Made by a program: the position numbers and the translations under genes. Source: Pseudonocardia sp. CNS-004 (GTDB lineage: Bacteria > Actinomycetota > Actinomycetes > Mycobacteriales > Pseudonocardiaceae). From it: a DNA stretch of 64,000 bases. How positions within the stretch are numbered: position 1 is the first letter of the stretch; every line of letters starts with the position of its first letter. Below are positions 8,845-17,138 of the stretch, piece after piece. Location: assembly GCA_001942185.1 (NCBI GenBank), contig MKJV01000066.1:62001-126000 (forward strand), written 5' to 3'. The notes beneath the pieces were generated by a model. That model was not told the DNA's origin, did not search any database, and was given only the letters and a program-made list of their open reading frames with translations.

Positions 8845-10084
8845 CGCGCTGCAGTGGGCAGGTCATGCAGTGTCCGCCGCCGCGGCCGCGGCCGAGCTCG
8901 GCGCCGACGATCGTGATGACCTCGATGCCGGCCTTGCGCAGCTGCGAGTTCGTGTAGGTGTTGCGGTCGTAGGCGACGACGACGCCCGGTTCGAGGGCGA
9001 CGAGGTTGTTGCCGCTGTCCCACTGGCCGCGTTCGGCGGCGTACGCGTCACCGCCGGTCTCGACCACGCGCAGCGTCGTCAGGTTCAGCGCCTCGGCGAC
9101 CACGTCGAGGAAGGAGATCTTCTCCTCGGTGACGTCGATCCGGGCTTTGTCGCCCGGCCGCAGCGAGAACGTGTGGATCCCGTCGGTGATGTCCGGGTAG
9201 ACGGTCACGCAGTCGCGATCGGCGAACGTGAACACGGTGTCGAGGTGCATCGCGGCGCGCAGCTTCGGCATGCCGGCCACGATCACCCGCTCCGCCGCGC
9301 CCTCGGCGAACAACCGGGCCGCGAGCTGCGTGATCGCCTGCCGCGAGGAGCGCTCGCTCATCCCGATCAGGACGACCCCGTTGCCGGCCGGCATCACGTC
9401 GCCACCCTCGAGTGTGGCCAGTCCCCATTCCTGCTCCGGGTCGCCCCACCAGATCCGCGCACCGGCGAAGTCGGGGTGGAAGGTGTAGATCGCCTTCATC
9501 AGCAGGGTCTCGTCGTGACGGGCGGGCCAGTAGAGCGGGTTCAGCGTGACGCCGCCGTAGATCCAGCACGTGGTGTCGCGGGTGTAGAGCATGTTGGGCA
9601 ACGGCGGCATCAGATATTCGGGAACGCCGGTGGACTCCCGGGCGAGCGCGACGTAGCCGGGCCGGAAGTCGCCGGGGAGGTCGGCGGTGGACAACCCTCC
9701 GATGAGGAGTTCGGCAAGCTTCCGGTCCTCCAGTTCGTCGAGGTATCCCCGGGTGTCTTCGACGAGGCCGAGGCCGACCTCGTTCGCCACGATCTTCCGG
9801 TCGAGCAGCCAGGTCTTCGCCTCCGCGATGGCGAGCATCTCGGCGAGGACGTTGTGCAGCTCGAGGACCTCGACACCGCGCTCGCGCATCTTGCTCATGA
9901 AGTCGAAGTGGTCCCGGCGCGCGTTCTGCACCCACATCACGTCGTCGAACAGCAACTTGTCGCAGTTGGTCGGGGTCAGGCGCATGTGGGCAAGCCCGGG
10001 GGCGCTGACGAGGACCTTCCGCAGCGTGCCGACCTCGGAGTGCACGCCGTACGCTGCGGCCGGCTGCGGGGTGGTGGCGGTCAT
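8828..10084 (-). CDS. arcA: Arginine deiminase
   Basis: Hydrolyses L-arginine to citrulline and ammonia, the first step of the arginine deiminase pathway, in the cytosol. The 418-residue length is normal. Visible landmarks are the N-terminal [16 protein letters not shown], the FDDVMWV motif, [17 protein letters not shown] and, near the C-terminus, [13 protein letters not shown] with the nucleophilic cysteine. The ATG at 10084 has GGAGGAACC before it. The deleted antiporter copy lies 12 bases upstream and the protease overlaps downstream. No ornithine carbamoyltransferase or carbamate kinase gene is in the window, so the ATP-yielding part of the pathway must lie elsewhere or be missing. Confidence 0.95.
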   Translation of the reverse strand: MTATTPQPAAAYGVHSEVGTLRKVLVSAPGLAHMRLTPTNCDKLLFDDVMWVQNARRDHFDFMSKMRERGVEVLELHNVLAEMLAIAEAKTWLLDRKIVANEVGLGLVEDTRGYLDELEDRKLAELLIGGLSTADLPGDFRPGYVALARESTGVPEYLMPPLPNMLYTRDTTCWIYGGVTLNPLYWPARHDETLLMKAIYTFHPDFAGARIWWGDPEQEWGLATLEGGDVMPAGNGVVLIGMSERSSRQAITQLAARLFAEGAAERVIVAGMPKLRAAMHLDTVFTFADRDCVTVYPDITDGIHTFSLRPGDKARIDVTEEKISFLDVVAEALNLTTLRVVETGGDAYAAERGQWDSGNNLVALEPGVVVAYDRNTYTNSQLRKAGIEVITIVGAELGRGRGGGHCMTCPLQRDAVDH

Positions 10085-10096
10085 GGGCGGTTCCTC

Positions 10097-10330
10097 CTAG
10101 ATGGTGATCAGGCCGGCGAGGGCGGTGAACTCGACACCGGTATCGCCCATGTCGGTCGCAGGCGGCCCCCAGGACAAGCCGGGCAACAACACCAGCGCGA
10201 CCTGGAGCGGGCCGCCCAACGCGTCCAGGCCGAACAGCGCGAGTGAGCCGCCGATCAGGACGACCAGCGTGACGACGGGGATGACCGCGTCGACCACGGA
10301 GGGGTCGCGGACATCCTCGACCCTGGTCAT
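10097..10330 (-). pseudogene. Internally deleted NhaC-type antiporter copy
   Basis: The 77-residue frame begins MTRVEDVRDPSVVDAVIPVV and VLIGGSLALFGLDALGGPLQ, closely matching the start of the antiporter at 3321. After VALVL it jumps to GLSWGPPATDMGDTG, which matches a segment about 190 residues further along the full-length protein (GLIWGPAATDVGDTG). It then stops. The deletion kept the reading frame. The ATG overlaps the hdeD-like stop (ATGA), the same junction as at 3321. It cannot encode a transporter; a residual one-helix peptide might still be made. Confidence 0.75.
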
Positions 10331-10973
10331 CGCGCCTGGCCTGCGCCTGCCTGTGCACGTTCGCCGCTTCGCTCGGCGCTCAGTGCGACCACGATCGCGT
10401 CGACGCGGAGATGATGACGTAGATCCCGATCAGGTTCACCAGCAGGAGCAGCTCCCGCCCGGGCGAGCTGATGGCCCACAGACCGAGTCCGAGCTCCACG
10501 ACTCCGGCGAGCAGCCCGAACCACCACAGCTCCCGAGCCCGGGTGGCTACGGAGTCGACGATCCGGACGACGCCGTTGATGACCAGCGACCACGCCGTGA
10601 CCAGGGCGAGCACGAACAGCGTGAGGGCCGGCCAGAAGAACGCGGCGAGGCCCGCGGCGATCCCGACGACGCCGCCGACGTACGCGAGCCACCGCCAACC
10701 CCTCTCGACCTCGGAGGCGAGCCCGAGCTGGACCACACCGCCCACGACCAGCGCGATCCCGGCGAGCACGGCCACGGACGCGAGCGCAGCAGGGCGCAGG
10801 CTCATCACCAGCAGCCCGTACACGACCGTGAGCAGCCCGAACACGACCAACCCCAGCCGACGCCACGGCAAGATCGGCCGCTCGCTCGGCGGTCCGATGG
10901 GCTGCGCTCGGGCCTGCTCGGCAGCCGGCGGCTGAGGGGAAGCCGATGTGGGAGGCGTTTGCGGACCGGACAC
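10327..10973 (-). CDS. HdeD-type (DUF308) membrane protein, frameshift near the C-terminus
   Basis: Predicted six-helix membrane protein of about 215 residues. A Pro-rich cytosolic N-terminus (residues 1-35) leads into paired helices with the repeated family pattern (LLTVVYGLLV, GIALVVGGVVQLGLA, GVVGIAAGLAAFFWPALTL, GLLAGVVELGLGLWAI). E. coli HdeD contributes to acid resistance at high cell density; a role here is inference. One base is missing near 10405: the next frame gives VDAIVVALSAERSGERAQ and ends by ATGA overlap with the antiporter remnant. The GTG start at 10973 follows GGAGGAGTG. Confidence 0.75.
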
Positions 10974-11068
10974 GGCGGCACTCCTCCGTCTGGTTCACCG
11001 CGTGCAATGATCGAGCAGGGAGTCCACCGTCGCCCCCGCGCGGCGCACCCGACATCCTCCGCAAGGGG

Positions 11069-11503
11069 TGAGTTCGCCCCGCGCCGCGCACCCAGCCGGA
11101 GACCCGCGACAGCAACTACGGCCAGATCGGCGACGTGCGCCTGCTGCACGTGCACGTGGCCACTCCGCCGCGGGAAGGCTGGCAACCGGGGGGCACCGCG
11201 CCGCTGCACCTGACGGTCAGCAACGACGGTTCCACGGAGGTCGCGTTGACCGGAATCAGCAGTCCCCGCGCGGCCCGCGTGGTGCACGAGGCCACCGGCG
11301 GACCGACCGAAGTGATCCGCATCCCCGTGGAGCCGGGCGACACGGTGTCGTTGCAGGAAAACGACACCGATCGGCTGGCGCTCGAGGGGCTTGCCGAACG
11401 GCTCCTGGGCGGGCTGACCATGCCAGTCACGTTCACCCTCGACACCGGGGAAAGCGTGACGCTCGCGGTGCCGGCCCAGATCTCCGACGAGCCGGCGCGC
11501 TGA
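11069..11503 (+). pseudogene. 5'-truncated copper-chaperone-like lipoprotein gene
   Basis: The frame is open from just after a TGA at 11066-11068 and reads TRDSNYGQIGDVRLLHVHVA, then LHLTVSNDGSTEVALTGI and MPVTFTLDTGESVTLAVP. This matches the mature part of the lipoprotein at 13590 (DGQVGRLRLLSVAVA, LLLTIANDGKAADALIGI, IPVTFEFRDAGSVTLEVP). The signal peptide and lipobox are missing and no start codon has a ribosome site; a GTG at 11135 could give a 122-residue cytosolic product. It is best read as a copy that lost its 5' end. Confidence 0.5.
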
Positions 11504-11652
11504 TGCAACCCCTCCCGATCCGAAACGGGCGGACGACCGGGCTCGCCGCCGAACTCACCCCCTACGGACGATCCCGCAGCAGCATCCGCTGGGCAGGGTG
11601 ACCTCGCCCGACTCGGCACCGAAGACGCAGGCCCGGGGAAAGGAGTCGCGAC

Positions 11653-12021
11653 GTGTCTCCACGACGCCACGAGTTCCCGGGTGGCCGGGCGGCTGTCCGA
11701 CGAGACTCGGGGGCGTTCCCGGACATGAAAGTGATTGACGTTCCCACCGAGACACTCATCTGCGGCGACGTCGTCGACGAATCCCACCGGCTCGGGGTGT
11801 TGACGCTGATCCAGAACCTCGGACTGCGCGTCGTGTCGATGAACCAGATACCGGACTGGTCAGGGTGGAACCACCGAGAGGATGCCGCGCCGTTCTTCAC
11901 CGTGTTCGCGCGCGCCGTTCGCCGTCTTCTGCTTCATGAGTCGGAGCCTGCTGCACGGAGTCACCGCAAGATCGAGGACGTCGAGCGGGTGGCGACCCAC
12001 CAGTCACCAGGACGGGAGTGA
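11653..12021 (+). CDS. Hypothetical protein upstream of the amino acid antiporter
   Basis: Protein of 122 residues with an even, non-membrane composition. The GTG at 11653 is chosen because AAAGGAG lies eight bases before it; an internal ATG at 11725 would give MKVIDVPTETLICGDVVDES. The middle (LGVLTLIQNLGLRVVSMNQI, then PDWSGWNHREDAAPFF) looks folded. It ends eight bases before the antiporter start, so the two are probably one transcript. I do not recognise the family; a regulatory or accessory role for the antiporter is only a guess. Confidence 0.55.
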   Translation: MSPRRHEFPGGRAAVRRDSGAFPDMKVIDVPTETLICGDVVDESHRLGVLTLIQNLGLRVVSMNQIPDWSGWNHREDAAPFFTVFARAVRRLLLHESEPAARSHRKIEDVERVATHQSPGRE

Positions 12022-12028
12022 GCTGACC

Positions 12029-13525
12029 ATGGCCGACACGGTCCCCGCGGCTGCCGACACCTCGGTCGCGCCCACCACCTCGAGCGTCGACACCTCGGTT
12101 ACCGCGCAGGGCAAGATGAGCCTGCCCACCCTGACCGCCATGGTGGTCGGCGGCATGGTCGGTGCGGGCGTCTTCTCGCTGCCGGCGCGCTTCGGCGTGG
12201 CGACCGGCATCCTCGGGTCACTGATCGGCTGGGCGATCGCGGGGGCGGGGATGCTGATGCTCGCCTTCGTCTTCCAGAACCTCGCCATCCGCAAGCCCGA
12301 TCTCGATTCCGGGGTCTTCATCTACGCCAAGGCCGGCTTCGGTGACTACGTCGGCTTCAATTCCGCGTTCGGCTTCTGGGCCAGCGCGGTCGTCGGGAAC
12401 ACCTTCTACTGGGTGTTCATCACCGCGACCCTCGGCGCGTTCTTCCCCGCCTTCGGTGACGGCGACACCGTCGTCGCGGTGGCACTCTCCACCGTCGGTG
12501 TCTGGCTGTTCCACTACATGATCGCCCGCGGGATCCGCGACGCGGCCGTGATCAACCGGATCGTGACGGTCTTCAAGATCCTCCCGATCCTCGTCTTCAT
12601 CGTCGTGCTGTTCTTCGCCTTCGACGCCGGCATCTTCTCCGACAACTGGATCGCCACCGGCTACGGCGACCTCGGCTCCCTCGACGAGCAGGTTCGCAAC
12701 ACCATGATCATCACGACGTTCGTCTTCCTCGGTATCGAAGGCGCCAGCGTCTACTCCCGCTACGCCAAGAAGCGCCAGGACGTCGGCAGGGCGACCGTCC
12801 TGGGCTTCCTGAGCGTGCTGTCGATCTTCGCGCTGGTGACGCTGTCGAGCTACTCGGTGATGACGCAGCCGCAGATCGCCGCGACCCGCCAACCCTCGAT
12901 GATCGGTCTCTTCGAGCACGTCGTAGGGGACTGGGGCCGCTGGTTCATCAGCGCCGCCGTCATCATCTCCGTCCTCGGCGCCTACCTCGCCTGGACCCTG
13001 ATGGCCGCCGAAGTGATGTACATCCCGGCCCGCAACGAGGACTTCCCGGCTTTCCTCGGCAGGGAGAACGACAAGGCAACGCCGATCACCGCTCTCGTCG
13101 TCAGCTCGCTGGCGGTCCAGGCGCTCCTCGCCGTGACCGTCGTCCTGACCGACGCGCTGAACTTCATGCTCGATCTGTGCACCAGCCTTGCGCTGATCCC
13201 CTACTTCCTCGCCGCCTCGTACGCGCTGAAGCTCGGCCTCACGGGCGAGTCCTACGAGAGCGTGGACGCCAGGACCCGCCGCAAGGAGGCGATCATCGCC
13301 GGGGTCGCCACCGCTTACACGGTGTTCCTCTTCGAAGCCGCCGGTTTGAAGTTCCTGCTGCTGTGCACCGTGGTCCTCGCCCCGGCCACGCTGCTGTACA
13401 TCAAGGCGCGCAGCGAGCGGGGCCGCCGGCTGTTCACCGCCACCGAGATGGCGCTCTGCGCCGTCATCGTAGCCGCCGGGATCACCGGAGTCGTCGGCCT
13501 GTGGACCGGCTTCATCGCCATCTGA
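12029..13525 (+). CDS. arcD: Basic amino acid/polyamine antiporter, arginine:ornithine (ArcD) type
   Basis: APA-family inner-membrane transporter of 498 residues with about twelve helices. Landmarks are the first-helix motif MVVGGMVGAGVFSLPARFG, LAIRKPDLDSGVFIYAKAG, and FVFLGIEGASVYSRYAKKR, typical of the arginine/ornithine and lysine/cadaverine branch. It would bring in arginine in exchange for ornithine or a related cation, which suits the arginine deiminase gene 2 kb away on the other strand. The N-terminal 35 residues are Thr/Ser/Val-rich and cytosolic. Exact substrate is inferred from subfamily resemblance and context. Confidence 0.8.
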   Translation: MADTVPAAADTSVAPTTSSVDTSVTAQGKMSLPTLTAMVVGGMVGAGVFSLPARFGVATGILGSLIGWAIAGAGMLMLAFVFQNLAIRKPDLDSGVFIYAKAGFGDYVGFNSAFGFWASAVVGNTFYWVFITATLGAFFPAFGDGDTVVAVALSTVGVWLFHYMIARGIRDAAVINRIVTVFKILPILVFIVVLFFAFDAGIFSDNWIATGYGDLGSLDEQVRNTMIITTFVFLGIEGASVYSRYAKKRQDVGRATVLGFLSVLSIFALVTLSSYSVMTQPQIAATRQPSMIGLFEHVVGDWGRWFISAAVIISVLGAYLAWTLMAAEVMYIPARNEDFPAFLGRENDKATPITALVVSSLAVQALLAVTVVLTDALNFMLDLCTSLALIPYFLAASYALKLGLTGESYESVDARTRRKEAIIAGVATAYTVFLFEAAGLKFLLLCTVVLAPATLLYIKARSERGRRLFTATEMALCAVIVAAGITGVVGLWTGFIAI

Positions 13526-13589
13526 GCCGGCTTCCGTGAGGCCACCGTGTCCGACTCGAGCCCGACTCGAGCCCATCCTTGGAGTCGAC

Positions 13590-14126
13590 ATGAACCGCAT
13601 CGGAGTCGTCGGGACGATCATGCTCAGCCTGCTGGTGCTCGCCGGGTGCAGCTCGGTGCAGGCCGGCTCCCCTGCCCCCGACCCGGCGAGGATCGAGCTC
13701 GACGGCGTCGACGGGCAGGTGGGCCGGCTCCGGCTGCTCAGCGTGGCCGTCGCCTCCCCCGGTGGACGAGGCAGCATGCACATCGCCGGGGACAGCGCCG
13801 CACTCCTCCTGACGATCGCGAACGACGGCAAGGCCGCGGACGCACTCATCGGGATCAGGGCCGATCTCGCCGAGCACGTCGTTCTCCTGAACGGCGATGC
13901 CCCGCCGGTTCCTCGCGTGGACGTGCCCGTTCCCCCCGGTTCGACCGCGGTCCTCAGCGAGGTGACCGGACCGCACCTGGAGCTCTCCGGGCTGCGAGAG
14001 ACCCTGCGCAGCGGCGTCAGCATCCCGGTCACCTTCGAGTTCCGCGACGCCGGCTCGGTCACCCTCGAGGTGCCGGTCCGCACCTACACCGACGTCCGAC
14101 CGGACAAGTACCTGGAGCCGGCCTGA
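13590..14126 (+). CDS. Secreted lipoprotein, PCu(A)C copper-chaperone-like
   Basis: Exported lipoprotein of 178 residues. The signal peptide MNRIGVVGTIMLSLLVLAGC ends in the lipobox LAGC at residue 20. The mature part is a beta-rich domain with repeated phrases (LLLTIANDGKAADALIGI, VPPGSTAVLSEVTGPHLELSGL, IPVTFEFRDAGSVTLEVPVR), the layout of DUF461/PCu(A)C periplasmic metallochaperones. The His/Met copper ligands of that family are not obvious, so copper binding is uncertain. The ATG at 13590 has GGAGTCGAC before it. A truncated copy lies at 11069-11503, so the antiporter gene is flanked by both. Confidence 0.7.
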   Translation: MNRIGVVGTIMLSLLVLAGCSSVQAGSPAPDPARIELDGVDGQVGRLRLLSVAVASPGGRGSMHIAGDSAALLLTIANDGKAADALIGIRADLAEHVVLLNGDAPPVPRVDVPVPPGSTAVLSEVTGPHLELSGLRETLRSGVSIPVTFEFRDAGSVTLEVPVRTYTDVRPDKYLEPA

Positions 14127-14498
14127 CTCGTCGGCCCGGGCGTGCGGTCGCTCACCGAGTGCGCCTGCCGAACCGCGTCCTGACCTCAACCGGCCGGCCC
14201 GGGCTGGAGGAGTACCGGTCGTGTCAGGGTCTCGACTCGGAGATCGGCCGTCGGCGGCGGCGACACCCGAGCAGCATGATCGCAAGTAGCGGTTGCACAT
14301 CGCTGTCGCTACAGCAATGGACAACCGCGCCGGCGCAGGGCCGGTTGACAGGACCACGCCGGTCCTCTGGGATGTGCTAGATGGCGGCACGCACGTTCCG
14401 ACAAGGAGAACGCGCGCTGCCGCACGGATCCCAGGCGTCGACGGTGCGGCAGGCGGTCGCGCCCAGGGCGACGACCGTTCTGCGATGAGGAGACCACC
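14127..14498. promoter_or_regulatory. Non-coding stretch with a possible amidase promoter
   Basis: About 370 bases between the lipoprotein and the amidase, without a convincing gene. It contains TTGACA (14345-14350), then 17 bases, then TGGGAT (14368-14373), a plausible housekeeping promoter reading towards the amidase; TAGATG at 14378 is an alternative -10. The AGGAGACC before the amidase ATG is a good ribosome site. The long leader, over 100 bases, has no recognised riboswitch. Confidence 0.4.
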
Positions 14499-15918
14499 AT
14501 GAGTTCCGTCCGCGACGGCGGCGTCGTCGCCTATGACCCGGCCACCTTCGAGGGGCTGCGCTTCCACACCGCGACGGCGGCCTTCCGCGACGGCACCGAC
14601 TCCCCGCGCGAGTACCTGGAACGGTGCCTGGCGACGATCGCCGAGCGCGAACCCGCCGTGCGGGCGTGGGTCGTCCTGAACGAGGACGGCGCACGTCAGC
14701 AGGCCGCTGCCAGCACGCGGCGCTGGCAGCGCGGCGAGCCGTTGTCGCCGATCGACGGGCTCCCGATCGGCATCAAGGATCTGCTGGAGACCCGGGACAT
14801 GCCCACCCAGATGGGGTGCGCGGCGTTCGCGGGGAACTTCCCGAAGCGGGACAACGCCGCGGTGTGGGCACTGCGCCGGGCCGGCGCGGTGGTGCTCGGC
14901 AAGACCGTGACCACAGAGCTGGGTGGTCCGGAGCCGAGTCCGACGACCAACCCCTTCGACCCGCGGCACACCCCGGGCGGATCCTCGTCCGGCTCGGGCG
15001 CTGCTGTGGGGGCGCGGATGGTGCCGGCCACGATCGCGACGCAGACCGGTGGTTCCCTCATGCGGCCGGCGAGCTTCAACGGGGCCTGGGGCCTGAAGCC
15101 GACCCAGGGCGCCATCAACCGCGGCGAGCGGCAGACCTCCAGCATGACGTCGCACGGCGTACTGGCGGCGTGCCCGGAGGACATGTGGCTGATCGCCATC
15201 GCGATCGCCTCGCGTGCGGGCGGCGACCCGGGCCGGCCCGCGCTGTACGGTCCTGCCACACCGCCGCCCGCCCGCCGGCCCGGCACGGTGGCCGTGATCG
15301 AGACCGAGGCCGGGGAGCGGCTGGACCCCGTCAGCCGCGGTGCGTTCGACCAGGTCGTCGCGCAGGTCGAGGCTGCGGGGGTGACGGTACTGCGGCGTGC
15401 CGACGACGCCGTGGTGGAGCGGTTCGAGCAGTCCCTCTCGGGCGTCACGGACCTCGGTAGCGGGATCCTGGCGTGGGAGCACTACTGGGCGTTCCGGGAC
15501 ATCGTGGCGAACGACCCCGACGGCGTCAGCGCACGCGGCAAGCGGTTCTTCATCGAGGCCGCGGAGCGGCTCGGGGCAGCGGGGTACGGAGGAGGCCCTG
15601 CGCACGCGCGCCGCGGTGCAGGCCACGTACGCGCTCCTGGGTCCCCGGGTGGACGCGGTCATCGCGCCGACCTCGAGCGGTCTCGCTCCGGAATGGCCGG
15701 GCGACGCGCCCGGCCAGGAGCCGGTCCGGTGGCCGACCGGGGACCCGGGCTTCAACTTCCCGAGCTCCCTGCTGGGTGCCCCTGCGGTGAACGCGCCGCT
15801 GATGGGCGTCGGCGGTCTCCCCTTCGGCCTGCAGGTGATGGGACAGCCGGGCACGGACGCCAAGGTCACGGCCATCGCGCGGTGGATGGGTGAGGCCCTC
15901 ACCCCGGTCAGCGTCTGA
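14499..15918 (+). CDS. Amidase signature family hydrolase, one frameshift
   Basis: Hydrolyses an amide C-N bond using the Ser-cisSer-Lys triad; cytosolic, about 472 residues. The Lys is in GLPIGIKDLLETRDMPT, and the Gly/Ser-rich signature is TPGGSSSGSGAAVGARM with TQTGGSLMRPASFNGAWGLK after it. Near 15585 the frame shifts; removing one G from CTCGGGGCAG gives RLGQRGTEEALRTRA, so an extra base is likely. The C-terminal part (APTSSGLAPEWPGDA, NFPSSLLGAPAVNAPLMG) is normal. It converges with the M20 hydrolase gene. Substrate unknown; with peptidase neighbours, a peptide amide or N-carbamoyl compound is conceivable. Confidence 0.9.
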
Positions 15919-15936
15919 GCCGGGGCGGGGCCGCCC

Positions 15937-15958
15937 CCGCCGGTCAGCCGACCGGCGG
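15937..15958. terminator. Hairpin between convergent amidase and M20 hydrolase genes
   Basis: CCGCCGGTC, four bases, GACCGGCGG forms a perfect nine-pair stem spanning the end of the M20 gene just after the amidase stop. No T run follows, as is usual in high-GC actinomycetes. A bidirectional terminator is likely from position. Confidence 0.4.
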
Positions 15959-17131
15959 GTCCTCCCGCCACACGAACGGGCCGGCCTCGGTGAGGCGGCG
16001 GCGGAGCGCACCGTCCCGGGCCGCGTCGGCGATCGTCCACGCCAACGCGAGCCCGCCGTCGTGGATCGCCCGCGCGCCCTCGGGTCCCGAGGCGGTGCGG
16101 GCGAACGCGGCGGTGTGGTTCCCGTCCTCGGGCGGGGAGTCGAACGACAGGACCGGGTGGATCGCCGGCATGTGGACCGAGACCTCGGCCATGTCCGTGG
16201 ACCCGAGCGAGCGGTCGGCGTAGTCGGGGAACGTCCGGCCCAGCGCTTCGGCGTTGGTCTGGAACAGCCCGGCCAGGTCCCGGTCGTGGTGGAAGCCGTT
16301 GACCGAGGCCAGCTCGGTGATCTCCATGGCCACGCCCGCGGCGAGCGCGCCCGCGTCGAAACAGCGGCGCACCCGGGGCCACAGCAGGTCGACGTCGTCG
16401 AGCGAGTCGGCCCGGATCATGCACTCCACGGTGGCCGCACCCGGGATCACGTTGACGGCCGTGCCCGCCTCCCTGACCCAGGTGTGCACCCGGTCCGCGT
16501 CGCGCTTCTGCTGGCGCAGCAACCCGATCGCGACCTGCGCGACGGTCACCGCGTCGGCGGCGTTGAGCGCCTCGAACGGGCGCGAGGCGTGCGCGGTCCG
16601 TCCCCGGTAGGAGATCGCCCAGTGCCGGACCGCCCGGATGTGCGGTGCGGCCATGTCCTTCAGCGTCGGGTGCATCATCATCGCGGCGTGCAGGCCGTCG
16701 AAGGCCCCCGCGCGCAGCATGATCACCTTCCCGGTCAGCACCTCCTCGGCTGGGGTGCCCAGCAGCCGGATCGTCAGGTCCAGCTCGTCGGCGACGGGAG
16801 CGAGGGCGAGGGCCGCCGCCACCGACGTCCCCGTGATGACGTTGTGCGCACACCCGTGCCCGATCCCCGGCAGCGCGTCCAGCTCGGCGCACAGGCCGAC
16901 CGCGAGGGACCCGGTGCCCGCGGTGGCCGCGAAGGCCGTGTCGAGCCCGGCCACCCCTTCCTCGACGTCGAACCCACCATGCGCCTTCAGCAGCTCGACG
17001 ACGGCAGCCGCGGTCCGGTGCTCCTCGAAGGCGATCTCCGGATGTGCGCCGATCCGGCGCGACAGCTCGACGACCGCGGGCTCGTGCCGGGCGAACTCGG
17101 CGGCGATCCGGTCCTTCACCGATGCGGGCAT
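15944..17131 (-). CDS. M20 family metallo-amidohydrolase (peptidase/aminoacylase type)
   Basis: Zinc or manganese amidohydrolase of 395 residues from the group including N-acyl amino acid and p-aminobenzoyl-glutamate hydrolases. Landmarks are GAHPEIAFEEHRTAA, the metal region LCAELDALPGIGHGCAHNVI, the catalytic LGTPAEE, and RGRTAHASRPFEALNAADAV in the lid domain. ATG 17131 is chosen because GTGAGGTGTCC precedes it and family similarity starts there. It starts eight bases after the MFS transporter stop and ends the operon dipeptidase-MFS-M20. The order suggests uptake of a peptide or N-acylated compound and its cleavage. Confidence 0.88.
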   Translation of the reverse strand: MPASVKDRIAAEFARHEPAVVELSRRIGAHPEIAFEEHRTAAAVVELLKAHGGFDVEEGVAGLDTAFAATAGTGSLAVGLCAELDALPGIGHGCAHNVITGTSVAAALALAPVADELDLTIRLLGTPAEEVLTGKVIMLRAGAFDGLHAAMMMHPTLKDMAAPHIRAVRHWAISYRGRTAHASRPFEALNAADAVTVAQVAIGLLRQQKRDADRVHTWVREAGTAVNVIPGAATVECMIRADSLDDVDLLWPRVRRCFDAGALAAGVAMEITELASVNGFHHDRDLAGLFQTNAEALGRTFPDYADRSLGSTDMAEVSVHMPAIHPVLSFDSPPEDGNHTAAFARTASGPEGARAIHDGGLALAWTIADAARDGALRRRLTEAGPFVWREDPPVG

Positions 17132-17138
17132 GGACACC

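Noticed and set aside
13551..13575. Direct repeat CGACTCGAGCC twice before the lipoprotein
   Set aside because: Only two short adjacent copies in GC-rich sequence, with no symmetry or recurrence elsewhere in the window.
13512..16892. A 1126-codon minus-strand frame
   Set aside because: It lies opposite the lipoprotein and amidase genes and out of frame with the M20 hydrolase; composition is low-complexity Arg/Gly/Ala and no start or domain is credible.
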